NCBI RefSeq assembly: GCF_001423885.1
Contig: NZ_LMPP01000004.1
Location: 62,001-126,000 of the forward strand
Length of the DNA stretch: 64,000 bases
DNA from: Rathayibacter sp. Leaf185
Lineage (GTDB): Bacteria > Actinomycetota > Actinomycetes > Actinomycetales > Microbacteriaceae
Direction: 5' to 3'
The notes under the pieces are model-generated. The model worked only from the letters and a program-made list of their open reading frames with translations. It was not told where the DNA came from and searched no databases. The position numbers and the translations under genes are program-made. Below are positions 1-13,130 of this stretch, piece by piece. Positions within the stretch are counted from its first letter, which is position 1; each line of letters starts with the position of its first letter.

Positions 1-2813
<2,813 letters not shown>

Positions 2814-2982
2814 GTCGCCCTCTCCTTCGCTGACGTGGGCCCCGCCGTCGGGCGGACCCACATATCCGTCTCCATCTTGGCGACCGCGCACGGCGCCCTG
2901 CCACCAAGGAGGACCTAACACTCGGACGCCCCCGCACCGGCTGATCCGCCCCGGTGAGACCGGGACGGGCGGGCGCTATTTA

Positions 2983-2996
2983 TCTCGACGTCGAGA
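2983..2996. promoter_or_regulatory. 14-bp perfect palindrome upstream of acnA (candidate operator)
   Basis: TCTCGACGTCGAGA is a perfect dyad between acnA and the DUF3159 gene, in an AT-richer patch, about 170 bp before the acnA start. It has the size expected for a dimeric regulator site. The regulator cannot be named from sequence alone. Confidence 0.45.
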
Positions 2997-3001
2997 CAAT
3001 T

Positions 3002-3760
3002 CTACGCACGTTCGGCGTCGGCCCCGGCATCGGGGCCCTCCGCCGCGGTGCGGTACTCGGAGCGGACGGCCAGCACGGTCAGAACCAGGAGCGGCGCGTA
3101 GAGGGGCAGGCCGAGGATGAGCTTCCAGGTGCCGAGGGCCGTCGTGTCCTCAGCGAGGAAGAGCGGGTACTGCACGGCGAGCCGGAGGAGGAAGAGACCG
3201 GCCCAGGCGAGGGTCAGCACCGAGAAGAGCCGGCGCTTGCGCCGGTCGGCACGCCACGCGGTACCGTCCCCCATCAGGTAGCCCGCGGCGACCCCGATGA
3301 GCGGCCAGCGGACGAGGACCGAGACGAGGAACACGGCGCCGTAGGCGAGGTTGGTGATGAGCCCGGGCACGAAGTTGTCGACCGCCCGTCCGGTCACGAG
3401 CGCGAGCACGGCCGAGATCACGACTCCGAGCAGTCCGCCGACCGCCTGGACGACCGGTGTCCGGCCGAGGATCCGCGCGACGGTGAACAGCACGGCCATG
3501 CCCACGGAGGCGACGAGCGAGAGCACGAGCTCGCCGGTGACCGTGAAGAGCAGGACAAAAGCGACTCCGGGCACGACGGCCTCGAGGATCCCGCGCACGC
3601 CGCCCATGGTGCGCAGCAGCGCACGCCCGTCGAAGGGCTCGCCGTCGGCGAGGACGCCGAGGCCGGATCGCTTCGCCGCCTGCGCGATCGCGTCGGCCAC
3701 CTCCGGCCGGGTCGGGTCCGGCTCCGGCGACTCGGACTCGTCCGGGTGGCGCGGCTCCAT
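3002..3760 (-). CDS. DUF3159 family membrane protein
   Basis: Protein of 252 aa starting at ATG (MEPRHPDESESPEPDP). A short acidic, proline-rich cytosolic N-terminus (about residues 1-45) is followed by about six hydrophobic segments, including FVLLFTVTGELVLSLVA and VVQAVGGLLGVVISAVLA, and a charged cytosolic tail. This matches the actinobacterial DUF3159 membrane family, whose function is not established. It lies 5 bp after the DUF3710 gene, and dut, DUF3710 and DUF3159 form one operon, a common actinobacterial arrangement. The stop codon sits at 3002-3004, next to the acnA control region. Confidence 0.85.
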   Translation of the reverse strand: MEPRHPDESESPEPDPTRPEVADAIAQAAKRSGLGVLADGEPFDGRALLRTMGGVRGILEAVVPGVAFVLLFTVTGELVLSLVASVGMAVLFTVARILGRTPVVQAVGGLLGVVISAVLALVTGRAVDNFVPGLITNLAYGAVFLVSVLVRWPLIGVAAGYLMGDGTAWRADRRKRRLFSVLTLAWAGLFLLRLAVQYPLFLAEDTTALGTWKLILGLPLYAPLLVLTVLAVRSEYRTAAEGPDAGADAERA

Positions 3761-3765
3761 GCCGG

Positions 3766-4386
3766 TCAGCTCGCGCTCTGCTGCGTCTGGCCGCCGGTCG
3801 GCATCTTGAGCGGGATGAGGTCGCGCGGCGGCATGGGCCCTGTTCCGCGGACGACGACGATGCTCCGGAAGAGCTCCTCGATCGAGGCGGCGGCCTGCTC
3901 GTCGACGGCTCCCGCACCGGCGATCACTCCGCGCAGGAACCAGCGCGGCCCGTCGACGCCGACGAACCGGGCCACCCGGGTCTGGCCGCCCGCGATCGGC
4001 AGCTCGGCGATGAGCTCGGGGCCGAAGTTCCCCTCGCGCTCGGAGGTGGTGCCGCCCTGCTTCGAGATCTGGTCGGCGATCTGGCCGCGGATCTCGTGCC
4101 AGAGACCCGACGAACGGGGAGCCGCGAACGGCTGCACCTGGAGGGTCGAGCCGGCGTAGTCGAGGCCGACGGCGATGACGCGCTTGGTCGCCTCCTCCAC
4201 CTCCAGGCGGATGTGCATCCCCTCGCGCGGGAGCACCTTCACCCCGCCGAGATCGATGTAGGGGCGGACCGGGTTGGCCTCGCGCTCGTCGAGGGGACCG
4301 GCCTCGGCGCGATCCGCCGGGGCGGACTTCTCGAAGTCCTGCTCGACGAGTTCGGCCGCCGCGTCGACGGGCTGGATGTCGCTCAT
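3766..4386 (-). CDS. DUF3710 domain-containing protein
   Basis: Soluble 206-aa protein with an acidic N-terminus ([19 protein letters not shown]) and a conserved core holding [14 protein letters not shown] and [18 protein letters not shown], the signature of DUF3710. No function is established for the family. Its ATG overlaps the dut stop in an ATGA junction, so translation is probably coupled to dut. No membrane segment or signal peptide is seen. Confidence 0.88.
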   Translation of the reverse strand: MSDIQPVDAAAELVEQDFEKSAPADRAEAGPLDEREANPVRPYIDLGGVKVLPREGMHIRLEVEEATKRVIAVGLDYAGSTLQVQPFAAPRSSGLWHEIRGQIADQISKQGGTTSEREGNFGPELIAELPIAGGQTRVARFVGVDGPRWFLRGVIAGAGAVDEQAAASIEELFRSIVVVRGTGPMPPRDLIPLKMPTGGQTQQSAS

Positions 4387-4856
4387 GCGTTCTCCTCAGG
4401 GGTTCGGGCCGTCTCGGGATCGACGGCGTACCCGGTCGAGCCGAAGCCGCCGGTCCCCCGCACCGAGTCGGGCAGTGCGTCGACGGCGACGAAGCGGGCT
4501 CGGACGACGGGGACCACGACGAGCTGGGCGATCCGGTCGCCCGTCGCGATGCGGTAGCTCTCGCTCGCATCGGTGTTGAGCAGCGCGACGCGGATCTCCC
4601 CGCGGTAGCCGGCGTCGATGGTGCCGGGTGCGTTCACGATGGTCAGGCCGTGCTTGAACGCCAGACCGCTGCGGGGCACGACGAAGCCGACGTGGCCCTC
4701 GGGCAGGGCGATCGCGACTCCCGTGCCGACGCTCGCCCGCTCACCGGGAGCGAGGACGACATCCTCCGTGGAGCGCAGATCGGCGCCGGCGTCACCGGGA
4801 TGCGCGTACGACGGCGGTGACTCCGCGCGGATCGGGACCTCGACGGATTGATTCAC
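4383..4856 (-). CDS. dut: dUTP diphosphatase
   Basis: Hydrolyses dUTP to dUMP and pyrophosphate, limiting uracil incorporation into DNA and feeding dTMP synthesis. The 157-aa length is usual for trimeric dUTPases. Motif 1 is HPGDAGADL, motif 3 region includes [20 protein letters not shown], and motif 5 is [10 protein letters not shown]. The GTG start (NQSVEVPIR) is chosen because a TACCCT hexamer ends 6 nt upstream at 4863-4868, consistent with a leaderless transcript. It is first gene of dut-DUF3710-DUF3159 and is divergent from DUF3093, with only 38 bp between the two start codons. Confidence 0.95.
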   Translation of the reverse strand: MNQSVEVPIRAESPPSYAHPGDAGADLRSTEDVVLAPGERASVGTGVAIALPEGHVGFVVPRSGLAFKHGLTIVNAPGTIDAGYRGEIRVALLNTDASESYRIATGDRIAQLVVVPVVRARFVAVDALPDSVRGTGGFGSTGYAVDPETARTPEENA

Positions 4857-4894
4857 GTGACGAGGGTAGACCAGTTGTCTGGTGCAATAGGGAC

Positions 4895-5371
4895 ATGCAA
4901 TCGCCGTACCGGGAGAGGCTGTGGCCCGCACCCTGGCTCTTCGTCTCCACAGCCCTCGTCATCCCCGCCAGCATCCTGGTGTTCGCGCCGATCGACTTCC
5001 TCGTCGGCGTGCTGGTGGCGGCCGTCCTCTACGCCGGGTGCGTGATCTCGCTGCTCACCCTGTCGCCCACGATCGAGATCGTCGACGGCGAGCTGCGCGC
5101 CGGGCGCGCCCACATCCCCCTCGAGCTGGTCGGGGAGCCGTCGGCCCACACCGGCGACCGCGCCTTCGCCCAGCGGGGCCCGAAGCTCGACGCCCGGGCG
5201 TTCCTCGTGATCCGCGGCTGGGTGAAGGACGTGGTGCGCGTACCCATCGAGGACCCTGCGGACCCGACTCCGTACTGGCTGCTCTCGACCCGCCGCCCCA
5301 ACGACGTCGTCGCCGCGATCCAGGGATCACGGCGACGCGAGGGTCGTGCGGAGGAGCTCGGAGAGGCCTAG
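4895..5371 (+). CDS. DUF3093 domain-containing membrane protein
   Basis: Protein of 158 aa starting [14 protein letters not shown]. Two hydrophobic segments (about residues 13-33 and 36-55) precede a soluble C-terminal half with the sequence [20 protein letters not shown], typical of actinobacterial DUF3093 proteins. Function is unknown. In actinobacteria it is commonly the divergent neighbour of dut, as here. Its stop codon overlaps that of the convergent DUF4193 gene in CTAG. Confidence 0.88.
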   Translation: MQSPYRERLWPAPWLFVSTALVIPASILVFAPIDFLVGVLVAAVLYAGCVISLLTLSPTIEIVDGELRAGRAHIPLELVGEPSAHTGDRAFAQRGPKLDARAFLVIRGWVKDVVRVPIEDPADPTPYWLLSTRRPNDVVAAIQGSRRREGRAEELGEA

Positions 5372-5661
5372 GCGGCGCACTCCAGGCAGATCGGCCCGAG
5401 CTTCTCCTCGTGATCGATCTGCGAGCGGTGCTTCACCAGGAAGCAGCTCACGCAGGTGAACTCGTCGGCCTGGGGCGGGAGCACCACGACATCGAGGTCG
5501 AGGTCGGAGAGGTCGGCGCCGGGGAGCTCGAATCCACCCGGGTTGTCGGCATCATCGACGTCGACGCTTCCGGACATCTTGTCGGGGACTCGCTCCTTCA
5601 GGGCCTCGATCGACTCGGAGTCGTCATCGGTCTTGCGGGGGGCGTCGTAGTCCGTAGCCAT
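5368..5661 (-). CDS. DUF4193 family zinc-ribbon-like protein
   Basis: Small acidic protein of 97 aa, read from the second of two adjacent ATGs (MATDYDAPRKTDDD), which fits the family start. The C-terminal third contains CVSCFLVKHRSQ and GPICLECA, two CxxC pairs that probably bind zinc. The central part is rich in D and E. This family is near-universal in Actinobacteria and of unknown function. A start six bases further upstream (5667) cannot be excluded. The 3' end overlaps DUF3093 by 4 nt. Confidence 0.9.
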   Translation of the reverse strand: MATDYDAPRKTDDDSESIEALKERVPDKMSGSVDVDDADNPGGFELPGADLSDLDLDVVVLPPQADEFTCVSCFLVKHRSQIDHEEKLGPICLECAA

Positions 5662-5944
5662 TCCCATTCCACTTCTTATTTGCTGTTCACGAATTCGGCG
5701 GGGTCAGTGTGCATCAAGACGTATCGATTCGCAAACCGCGATGATGCGCTCTTGACAGGCTTCTCGGAGCCGCCTCGCCGGGCTCCGTGACGCCGTCCTC
5801 GGCGAGGTCCGGCGTGCCTGCCCCGAAGGGGTCCGCGGCGCCGTCCTTCCGCCCCAACTTCCGACCCGCCCGGGGTATTCCCGGGCATCCGGCGCGAGGC
5901 GTGTCATCCTTGCGGCGTTCGCGTCCAGAAGGAGGTCCCGCACG

Positions 5945-7030
5945 ATGATGGAACTGAAGGTGATCGGCGTCGAGAGCGGATCGCTCGTCCTCGTCTCCGA
6001 CGGCGGCGAACGATTCTCGGTGCGGATAGACGAGACGCTGCAGAGCCAGCTCCGCCCCCGCGTGCACTCCCTGCCGCCCCGCGAGAAGCGCGTGTCGCCG
6101 CGCGAGATCCAGGCGCACATCCGTGCAGGCCTCTCGGCCGACGAGGTCGCCGAGCTGACCGGCGCCTCCCTCGACTACGTCGAGCGCTTCGAGGGCCCGG
6201 TCACGGCGGAGCGCGAGCACATCGTCGCCTCCGCCCTGTCGGTCCGCGTCTACACGAGCGCCGACCCCGACCCGCTCGAGGAGGGCACTCCCTTCGGCGA
6301 CGTCATCCGCGAGCGCCTCGCCGCGCTCGGTGCCGATGGCGAGCAGTGGTCGAGCTGGAAGGAGGAGGAGGGCTGGGTCGTCAAGCTGCTCTTCCGCTCC
6401 GACGAGATCGATCACGACGCCCGCTGGCGCTTCGATCCCAAGAAGGCCGTCCTCTCCCCCCTCACGCCCGAGGCGACGACGCTCTCCCAGCAGGGCGAGA
6501 TCCGGCCCACGTTGATCCCGCGGCTGCGCGCGGTCATCCCCGCCGCCGTCGACGAGCTGGCGACCCGATTCGACACGGACTCCTTCGCGAAGCCCTCCTC
6601 GGAGACGACGCGCACCGAGCAGCCCGCTGCTCGACCGTCGGTGGTCCGGCAGCACGCCCGTCCGGCAGCATCGCGACCCTCCGACACGGAGCCGCAGCCT
6701 GCTCTCTCCGATGCGCCGCGCCCGGTCTCGACGCTGCCGCGGCCCGTCTCGAGCACCACCGAGCAGCGAGAGCGCAACCTGAACGACACGGCCGACCTCC
6801 TCGATGCGCTCCGACGCCGTCGTGGCGAGCGCGACCACGCCTCGTCGGGTCGCCTCCGCGAGGAGCCGAAGCAGGAGACTCCCGCCGTCGAGAAGGCACC
6901 CGAGCCCGAGCGCCCGGCGGCTCCCTCGAGTGACCACCCTGCTGCCGGCATGCGCAACTCCCTCCGCAAGGGGCGCGCGGCGATGCCGAGCTGGGACGAG
7001 ATCGTCTTCGGAGCTCGCAGCGACGACTGA
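5945..7030 (+). CDS. sepH: Septation protein SepH
   Basis: Actinobacterial cell-division protein that binds FtsZ and promotes filament assembly (known for Streptomyces and mycobacterial SepH). The protein has 361 aa. The N-terminal DUF3071 domain (about residues 1-170) includes the helix-turn-helix-like stretch SADEVAELTGASLDYVERF. The remainder is a long Pro/Arg/Glu-rich disordered region ending MPSWDEIVFGARSDD. A strong GGAGG at 5931-5935 supports ATG 5945 over 5948. Monocistronic, ending in a bidirectional hairpin. Confidence 0.93.
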   Translation: MMELKVIGVESGSLVLVSDGGERFSVRIDETLQSQLRPRVHSLPPREKRVSPREIQAHIRAGLSADEVAELTGASLDYVERFEGPVTAEREHIVASALSVRVYTSADPDPLEEGTPFGDVIRERLAALGADGEQWSSWKEEEGWVVKLLFRSDEIDHDARWRFDPKKAVLSPLTPEATTLSQQGEIRPTLIPRLRAVIPAAVDELATRFDTDSFAKPSSETTRTEQPAARPSVVRQHARPAASRPSDTEPQPALSDAPRPVSTLPRPVSSTTEQRERNLNDTADLLDALRRRRGERDHASSGRLREEPKQETPAVEKAPEPERPAAPSSDHPAAGMRNSLRKGRAAMPSWDEIVFGARSDD

Positions 7031-7040
7031 ACGGCGGCGG

Positions 7041-7064
7041 TGCGGGGCCGAGGTCGGCCCCGCA
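7041..7064. terminator. Bidirectional terminator between sepH and the AlkP-family gene
   Basis: An 11-bp perfect stem (TGCGGGGCCGA, 2-nt loop) fills the 36-bp gap between two convergent genes. No long T-tract follows, as is usual in high-GC actinobacteria. Confidence 0.7.
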
Positions 7065-7066
7065 GC

Positions 7067-8197
7067 TCACACCCCGGAGAGCGCTCCGAAGCCGAGCAGC
7101 GGCACCTGGATCTCCTCCGGTGTGAGCGAGCCGTGCTGGCCGATCATCGAGCGCCCGGAGGGGTCGGTGGCGTCGTAGTACGCGATCGCCTTGCGCGCAG
7201 CGACGAAGAGGTCGCCCATCCGCTCGGCCGCAGCATCGCCCACCTCGCCGAACCAGCCGCTCGCGGCGACCTCGGCGCGCGTGGCGATCCATGCCCGCGC
7301 CCCTTCCGCCTCGATCCAGCGGACGGCGACCTGCTCGATGTCGACTCCCGGTTCGAGGTGAAGCTGCAGACAGCGGGGCTCGCCCGCCAGGTGCCGCACT
7401 CCCTCGAGCAGCGGCCCGTGCTCGATCAGCACGTGCGAGGACGCGGGTACGTCGAGAACGCCGTGATCCGCCGTGACCAGCGCGCCCTCGCGGGCGGAGA
7501 GCCTCCTGGCGAACGCCGAGAACTCGCCGTCGACCAGTTCGAGCGCGGACGTCCACTCCGGCGACTCCCATCCGCGGGCGTGCGCGGTCATGTCGAGCTC
7601 GGGCACGTAGAGGTAGACGATCTGCCGCCCGCCCTCGTCCAGCAGGTCGCGTGCGGCAGCGAACCGGTCCGCGATGCCCTGGGCCGGGCGGTAGTCCGCC
7701 CCCCGGAGGATCGCGCGGGTCAGACCCGAGTGCGCGTAGCGGGAGGGCCCGATCACACTCGCGCGCACGCCCTCCTGGCGCGCCTGCTCGAAGACCGTCG
7801 GCTGCGGCTGCCACTGCTCGGGGACCATGCGGTCGTCCCAGCCCGACAGCTGGTTGACGAGCCGGTCGGAGGCGCGGTCGAGGACGCGGTAGCCGACCAT
7901 CCCGTGCTCTCCCGGTCGGAGCCCCGTGGTGAGGCTCGCGAGCGCGGACGCAGTGGTCGTGGGGAAGCCGGAGGCGAGGGTGCTCGCCTTCGTCAGCGCG
8001 GGCGCGAGGGTCCGGGCGTGTCCGGCGCGCTGGCGGAGGCTCGACGCGCCGAGTCCGTCGACGAGGACGACGACGATCCGCTCGAGACGGGAGCTGACGA
8101 AGGGGCCCGGGCGACCGAGGACCGCGTCGAGGGCTGCGGGGAGGACGTCGGCGAGGCTCCGCCGCCCGGCGGGGGCGACCGGTAGCATGTGGGTCAT
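7067..8197 (-). CDS. Alkaline-phosphatase-superfamily nucleotide pyrophosphatase/phosphodiesterase
   Basis: Protein of 376 aa starting MTHMLPVAPAGRR. It has the AlkP/NPP fold markers: VVLVDGLGASSLRQR near residue 60 (metal Asp), GFPTTTASALASLTTGLRPG (nucleophile Thr region), YVPELDMTAHARG (metal Asp/His) and VTADHGVLDVP (second metal DH). Such enzymes hydrolyse phosphodiester or pyrophosphate bonds; the substrate here is not evident. No signal peptide is obvious, so it may act in the cytoplasm. It shares a terminator with convergent sepH. Confidence 0.85.
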   Translation of the reverse strand: MTHMLPVAPAGRRSLADVLPAALDAVLGRPGPFVSSRLERIVVVLVDGLGASSLRQRAGHARTLAPALTKASTLASGFPTTTASALASLTTGLRPGEHGMVGYRVLDRASDRLVNQLSGWDDRMVPEQWQPQPTVFEQARQEGVRASVIGPSRYAHSGLTRAILRGADYRPAQGIADRFAAARDLLDEGGRQIVYLYVPELDMTAHARGWESPEWTSALELVDGEFSAFARRLSAREGALVTADHGVLDVPASSHVLIEHGPLLEGVRHLAGEPRCLQLHLEPGVDIEQVAVRWIEAEGARAWIATRAEVAASGWFGEVGDAAAERMGDLFVAARKAIAYYDATDPSGRSMIGQHGSLTPEEIQVPLLGFGALSGV

Positions 8198-8388
8198 CGC
8201 GCTCAGTTTCGCACGGCGTCCCCGCCTGCGGAGTGTGCCTCGCTGGCGGAGCCTCCGGATCCGGCGCTCAGCACCGCTGCTCGGTCCAGTTGCGCGATCC
8301 GTCCGTCGCACCGGCGCGGCCCATCCCGAACACCCGGCACTGCGCGCCCGGAGACTCCGTCGCCCCGCGCCCGCCACCGAAGTGAGTC

Positions 8389-10860
8389 ATGAACGCAGCA
8401 GCCCCCTCGCCCGGATCCTCCCTCACCGAGCGCATCGAGGACGTCGACGTCTCGTCCGAGATGGAGGGCTCGTTCCTCGAGTACGCCTACTCCGTCATCT
8501 ACTCGCGCGCTCTCCCCGACGCTCGCGACGGCCTCAAGCCCGTGCAGCGTCGGATCCTCTACATGATGAGCGAGATGGGCCTGCGCCCCGATCACGGCCA
8601 CGTGAAGTCGGCTCGCGTCGTCGGCGAGGTGATGGGCAAGCTGCACCCGCACGGCGACGCCTCCATCTACGACTCGCTGGTGCGCCTCGCCCAGCCGTTC
8701 ACGCTCCGTGTGCCGCTCGTCGACGGGCACGGCAACTTCGGCTCGCTCGACGACGGGCCGGCCGCCGCGCGCTACACCGAGGCACGTCTCGCTCCTGCCG
8801 CCCTGGCGATGACCGAGCACCTCGGCGAGGACGTCGTCGACTTCATCCCGAACTACGACAACCAGTTCACCCAGCCCGAGGTGCTCCCCGCCGCCTTCCC
8901 GAACCTCCTGGTCAACGGCGCCAGCGGCATCGCGGTCGGCATGGCCACCAACATGGCCCCGCACAACCTGGTCGAGGTGATCGGGGCCGCTCGGCACCTG
9001 ATCGCCCACCCCGACGCCTCCCTCGACGACCTGATGTCCTTCGTGCCCGGCCCCGACTTCCCGAGCGGCGGCACGATCGTCGGCCTCGCCGGGGTCCGGG
9101 ACGCCTACGCGACGGGGCGGGGCAGCTTCAAGACGCGGGCCCGCGTCTCGGTCGAGAGCATCACCGCGCGCAAGTCCGGGCTCGTCGTCACCGAGCTCCC
9201 CTACCTCGTCGGGACCGAGAAGGTGATCGACAAGATCAAGGACGGCGTCCAGAACAAGAAGCTGAGCGGGATCTCGGACGTCACCGACCTCACCGACCGC
9301 GACAACGGCCTCCGCCTGGTGATCGGCATCAAGACGGGCTTCAGCCCGGAGGCGGTGCTCGAGCAGCTCTACCGCTACACCCCGCTCGAGGACGCGTTCG
9401 CGATCAACAACGTCGCGCTGGTCGACGGCGGCCCGCGCACGCTCGGACTCAAGGAGCTGCTGCAGGTCTACGTCGGGCACCGCGTGCAGGTCGTGACCCG
9501 CCGCTCCCGGTACCGCCTCCGCAAGCGCCAGGAGCGCCTGCACCTCGTGGAGGGGCTGCTGATCGCGATCCTCGACATCGACGAGGTCATCCAGCTGATC
9601 CGCGGGAGCGACGACACGGCCGCCGCCCGAGCGAGGCTGATCGAGGTCTTCGACCTCAGCGTCGTCCAGGCCGACTACATCCTCGAGCTCCAGCTCCGCC
9701 GCCTCACCAAGTTCTCGCGGATCGAGCTCGAGGCGGAGCGCGACACCCTCCTCGCAGAGATCGCCGAGCTCGAGGCGCTGCTGGCGAGCCGCGCCCGCAT
9801 CGACGAGCTGGTCTCGGACGAGCTCGACGACGTGGCCCAGCGCCTCGGTACCCCGAGACGGACCCTCCTGACCGAGGCGCGCCCCTCCATCGCCACGACC
9901 GGGCGGAAGGCCGCGGCCGCCGTGCTCGAGATCGCCGACGTCCCGTGCCGGGTTCACCTCAGCACCACCGGCCGCATGGTCAGGGTCGACCGTGATCCGG
10001 AGGCACCGCCGCACCCCGAGCGCGCCACCCGCCGCAGCAAGCACGACGCCGTGCTGAGCATGATCGACACCACGACGCGCACCGAGATCGGTGCGGTCAC
10101 GACGGCGGGCCGGATCCTGCGGTTCTCGCCGGTCGACGTCCCCTCCGTGCCGTCGACCTCGGTGCAGCTCGGCGCCGGCGTCCGGATGGCCGACTACCTC
10201 CCGGGTCTCGCCAAGGACGAGCGCGTCCTCGCCCTCGTGGCCTTCGACGATCCGCGGCCCGTCTCCCTCGGCACGCTGCAGGGCGTCGTGAAACGGGTGG
10301 CCCTCTCCGATCTACCGGTCAAGCCCGACCTCGAGCTGATCGCGCTGCGGCCGAAGGACGCCGTCGTCGGGGCCGCGCTCGCGGCCGACGAGGACGAGCT
10401 GGTGTTCGTCACCGGTGAGGCGCAGCTCCTGCGCTTCTCCGCCTCGTCGGTGCGCCCGCAGGGCCGCACGGCGGCCGGCATGGCCGGCGTCAAGCTCGGC
10501 GAGACCGACGAGGTCGTCCACTTCACCGTCGTGACAGAGGACGATCGCGACGAGTCGGTGGTCGCGACCGTCGCGGTCGACAGCTGGGCCCTCAGCGGCA
10601 CCGACACCGGCAGCGCGAAGGTGTCGGCGTTCTCCGAGTTCCCGGCGAAGGGCCGCGCGACCGGCGGTGTCCGCGCTCAGCGCTTCCTCAAGGGCGAGAC
10701 GGCGCTCGGCGTCGCCTGGGTCGGTCCCGCGCCGGCGCACGCCCTCGAGGCCGACGGCTCCGTCGCCGCTCTGCCCGAGTCGGGGATGAAGCGCGACGCC
10801 TCCGGAGTGCCGCTCGCCGCGCCGATCGCGAGCATCGGAGCGGCTCCCGAGCTGATCTGA
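8389..10860 (+). CDS. parC: DNA topoisomerase IV subunit A (GyrA/ParC family)
   Basis: Type IIA topoisomerase breakage-reunion subunit, 823 aa. The winged-helix core holds the catalytic Arg128-Tyr129 in [10 protein letters not shown], the [19 protein letters not shown] segment and the C-terminal beta-propeller (about residues 500-823). No canonical GyrA-box (QRRGGRG) is seen, and the partner is the convergent parE rather than gyrB/recF/dnaN, which supports topoisomerase IV (decatenation) over gyrase. The position equivalent to E. coli GyrA Ser83 is Ala91, as in mycobacterial GyrA. The parC and parE stops are 8 bp apart. Confidence 0.9.
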   Translation: MNAAAPSPGSSLTERIEDVDVSSEMEGSFLEYAYSVIYSRALPDARDGLKPVQRRILYMMSEMGLRPDHGHVKSARVVGEVMGKLHPHGDASIYDSLVRLAQPFTLRVPLVDGHGNFGSLDDGPAAARYTEARLAPAALAMTEHLGEDVVDFIPNYDNQFTQPEVLPAAFPNLLVNGASGIAVGMATNMAPHNLVEVIGAARHLIAHPDASLDDLMSFVPGPDFPSGGTIVGLAGVRDAYATGRGSFKTRARVSVESITARKSGLVVTELPYLVGTEKVIDKIKDGVQNKKLSGISDVTDLTDRDNGLRLVIGIKTGFSPEAVLEQLYRYTPLEDAFAINNVALVDGGPRTLGLKELLQVYVGHRVQVVTRRSRYRLRKRQERLHLVEGLLIAILDIDEVIQLIRGSDDTAAARARLIEVFDLSVVQADYILELQLRRLTKFSRIELEAERDTLLAEIAELEALLASRARIDELVSDELDDVAQRLGTPRRTLLTEARPSIATTGRKAAAAVLEIADVPCRVHLSTTGRMVRVDRDPEAPPHPERATRRSKHDAVLSMIDTTTRTEIGAVTTAGRILRFSPVDVPSVPSTSVQLGAGVRMADYLPGLAKDERVLALVAFDDPRPVSLGTLQGVVKRVALSDLPVKPDLELIALRPKDAVVGAALAADEDELVFVTGEAQLLRFSASSVRPQGRTAAGMAGVKLGETDEVVHFTVVTEDDRDESVVATVAVDSWALSGTDTGSAKVSAFSEFPAKGRATGGVRAQRFLKGETALGVAWVGPAPAHALEADGSVAALPESGMKRDASGVPLAAPIASIGAAPELI

Positions 10861-10868
10861 CCTGGTCG

Positions 10869-12950
10869 TCAGACGTCGATGCGGTCCCGGGACAGGGTCT
10901 CGGAACCGCGGACGATGAACTCCTTGCGGGGAGCGACGTCGTTGCCCATCAGCAGCTCGAAGACTCGGCCGGCGTTCTCGGCGTCGGCCACCCGCACGCG
11001 CCGGAGGGTGCGGCGCGAGCGGTCCATCGTCGTCGTCGCGAGCTGATCCGCGTCCATCTCGCCCAGGCCCTTGTAGCGCTGGATCGGGTCCTGGTACCGG
11101 CGTCCCGCCTTGGCCAGTGCCGCGAGCACGCTCTGCAGCTCCTTCTCGGAGTAGGTGTAGATGGTCTCGTTCGGCTTCTTGCCCGCGTTCATCACGACGA
11201 CGCGGTGCAGCGGCGGCACCGCGGCGAAGACCCGCCCGGCCTCGACCAGCGGCCGCATGTAGCGGAAGAACAGCGTCAGCAGGAGCGTGCGGATGTGCGC
11301 GCCGTCGACGTCGGCGTCGCTCATCAGGATGATCTTGCCGTAGCGCGCCGCGCTCAGATCGAACGAGCGGCCCGACCCCGCTCCGATGACCTGGATCATC
11401 GACGCGCACTCGACGTTCGAGAGCATGTCGGCGATGCTCGCCTTCTGCACGTTGAGGATCTTGCCGCGGATGGGCAGCAGCGCCTGGTACTCGCTGTTGC
11501 GGGCACTCTTCGCGGTGCCGAGCGCGGAGTCGCCCTCGACGATGAAGAGCTCGCTGTTCTCGACGTCGCTGCTGCGGCAGTCCACGAGCTTGGCCGGGAG
11601 CGAGGAGGACTCGAGTGCGTTCTTGCGGCGCTGGGTCTCCTTGTGGGCACGGGCCGAGATCCGCGACTTCATCTCCGCCACGAGCTTCTCGAGCAGCTGC
11701 GACATCTGAGCCTTGTCCTCGCGCTTGGTCGAGGAGAAGATCGCGCCGAGCGTCGACGTGATGGTCTGCGCGACGATCGCGCGCACGGCCGGCGTGCCCA
11801 GCACCTCCTTCGTCTGGCCCTCGAACTGCGGCTCGGGGAGGCGCACCGTCAGCACCGCGGTCAGACCGGCGAGGACGTCGTCCTTCTCGAGCTTGTCGGA
11901 GCCGACCTTGAGGCGCCGGGCGTTGGCCTCGACCTGCGAGCGGAGGAGCTTCAGCAGCCCCTGCTCGAACCCGGTCTGGTGCGTGCCGCCCTTGGGCGTC
12001 GAGATGATGTTGACGAAGCTGCGCACCACCGTCTCGTAGCCGGTGCCCCAGCGCAGGGCGATGTCGACCTCGCACGACCTCTCGACCTCGGTCGGCACCA
12101 TCGCGCCACCCGGAGTGAGGACGGGTACGGTCTCGGTGAAGGTACCGGTGCCGGTGAGCCGGAGGACGTCGGTCACTGCGGCATCCGGAGCGAGGAACTC
12201 GACGAACTCCGAGATCCCGCCGTCGTAGCGGAACATCTCGGCCCGCCGCTCGGCCTCGCGGTCATCGACGATGTCGATCGTCAGGCCGGGCACGAGGAAG
12301 GCGGTCTGCCGGGCGCGAGTGACGAGGTCGTCGGTCTGGAACGCCGCGCCCTTCGTGAAGATCTGGCGATCGGCCCAGTAGCGCACGCGCGTGCCGGTGA
12401 TGCCCCGCTTCACCTTGCCGACGACGTCCAGCTCGGAGCCGTTCTCGAACGGGGTGAACGGCGCGTCGGGCGTCGGCTCCCCCGCGTCCGCGAAGCGGCC
12501 GGGCTCCCCTCGGTGGAACGACATCCGGTAGGTGCGGCCGTCACGGTCGACCTCGACGTCGAGGCGTTCCGAGAGGGCGTTGACCACCGAGGCACCGACT
12601 CCGTGCAGCCCGCCCGAGGCGGCGTACGATCCGGAGCCGAACTTGCCTCCCGCGTGCAGCTTCGTGAAGACGACCTCGACGCCCGTCAGCCCGGTCTTGG
12701 GCTCGATGTCGACCGGGATGCCGCGCGCGCTGTCGCGGACCTCGACGCTGTCGTCGGCGTGCAGCACGACGCTGATCTCCGAGCCGTGACCGGCCAGTGC
12801 CTCGTCGACGGAGTTGTCGATGACCTCCCACAGGCAGTGCATCAGTCCGCGCGAGTCGGTCGAGCCGATGTACATGCCCGGGCGCTTCCGGACCGCCTCG
12901 AGGCCCTCGAGAACGGAGAGGTGCCGAGCGGAGTAATCGGAGGAGGCCAT
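10869..12950 (-). CDS. parE: DNA topoisomerase IV subunit B (GyrB/ParE family)
   Basis: ATPase subunit, 693 aa. The GHKL ATPase has EVIDNSVDEA, the DSARGIPVD loop and GLHGVGASVVNALS. The TOPRIM domain has FIVEGDSALG and SDADVDGAHIRTLLL, and the C-terminus carries RYKGLGEMDADQL. Start ATG 12950; a TAAACT hexamer 6 nt upstream (12957-12962) suggests a leaderless mRNA. Convergent with parC. Confidence 0.93.
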   Translation of the reverse strand: MASSDYSARHLSVLEGLEAVRKRPGMYIGSTDSRGLMHCLWEVIDNSVDEALAGHGSEISVVLHADDSVEVRDSARGIPVDIEPKTGLTGVEVVFTKLHAGGKFGSGSYAASGGLHGVGASVVNALSERLDVEVDRDGRTYRMSFHRGEPGRFADAGEPTPDAPFTPFENGSELDVVGKVKRGITGTRVRYWADRQIFTKGAAFQTDDLVTRARQTAFLVPGLTIDIVDDREAERRAEMFRYDGGISEFVEFLAPDAAVTDVLRLTGTGTFTETVPVLTPGGAMVPTEVERSCEVDIALRWGTGYETVVRSFVNIISTPKGGTHQTGFEQGLLKLLRSQVEANARRLKVGSDKLEKDDVLAGLTAVLTVRLPEPQFEGQTKEVLGTPAVRAIVAQTITSTLGAIFSSTKREDKAQMSQLLEKLVAEMKSRISARAHKETQRRKNALESSSLPAKLVDCRSSDVENSELFIVEGDSALGTAKSARNSEYQALLPIRGKILNVQKASIADMLSNVECASMIQVIGAGSGRSFDLSAARYGKIILMSDADVDGAHIRTLLLTLFFRYMRPLVEAGRVFAAVPPLHRVVVMNAGKKPNETIYTYSEKELQSVLAALAKAGRRYQDPIQRYKGLGEMDADQLATTTMDRSRRTLRRVRVADAENAGRVFELLMGNDVAPRKEFIVRGSETLSRDRIDV

Positions 12951-13130
12951 TCCGCCAGTTTACTTTCGGGCGGCCACTCCCCCGCCGCGACGCGGCACCA
13001 GGTCCAGTACCGCGGAGCACCTACGCGCACAGCGAAATGCCGCGGGATCGTCTCTGTGCGGAAACAATCGCGTGCTTTGATGGTTCCACTAAGCAGAAGA
13101 AGTCGAAGAACGAGTGCAGGAGGCCAAGTC

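Noticed and set aside
4096-4557. Antisense frames over dut/DUF3710
   Set aside because: Shadows; both sense genes have clear family motifs and overlapping start/stop signals.
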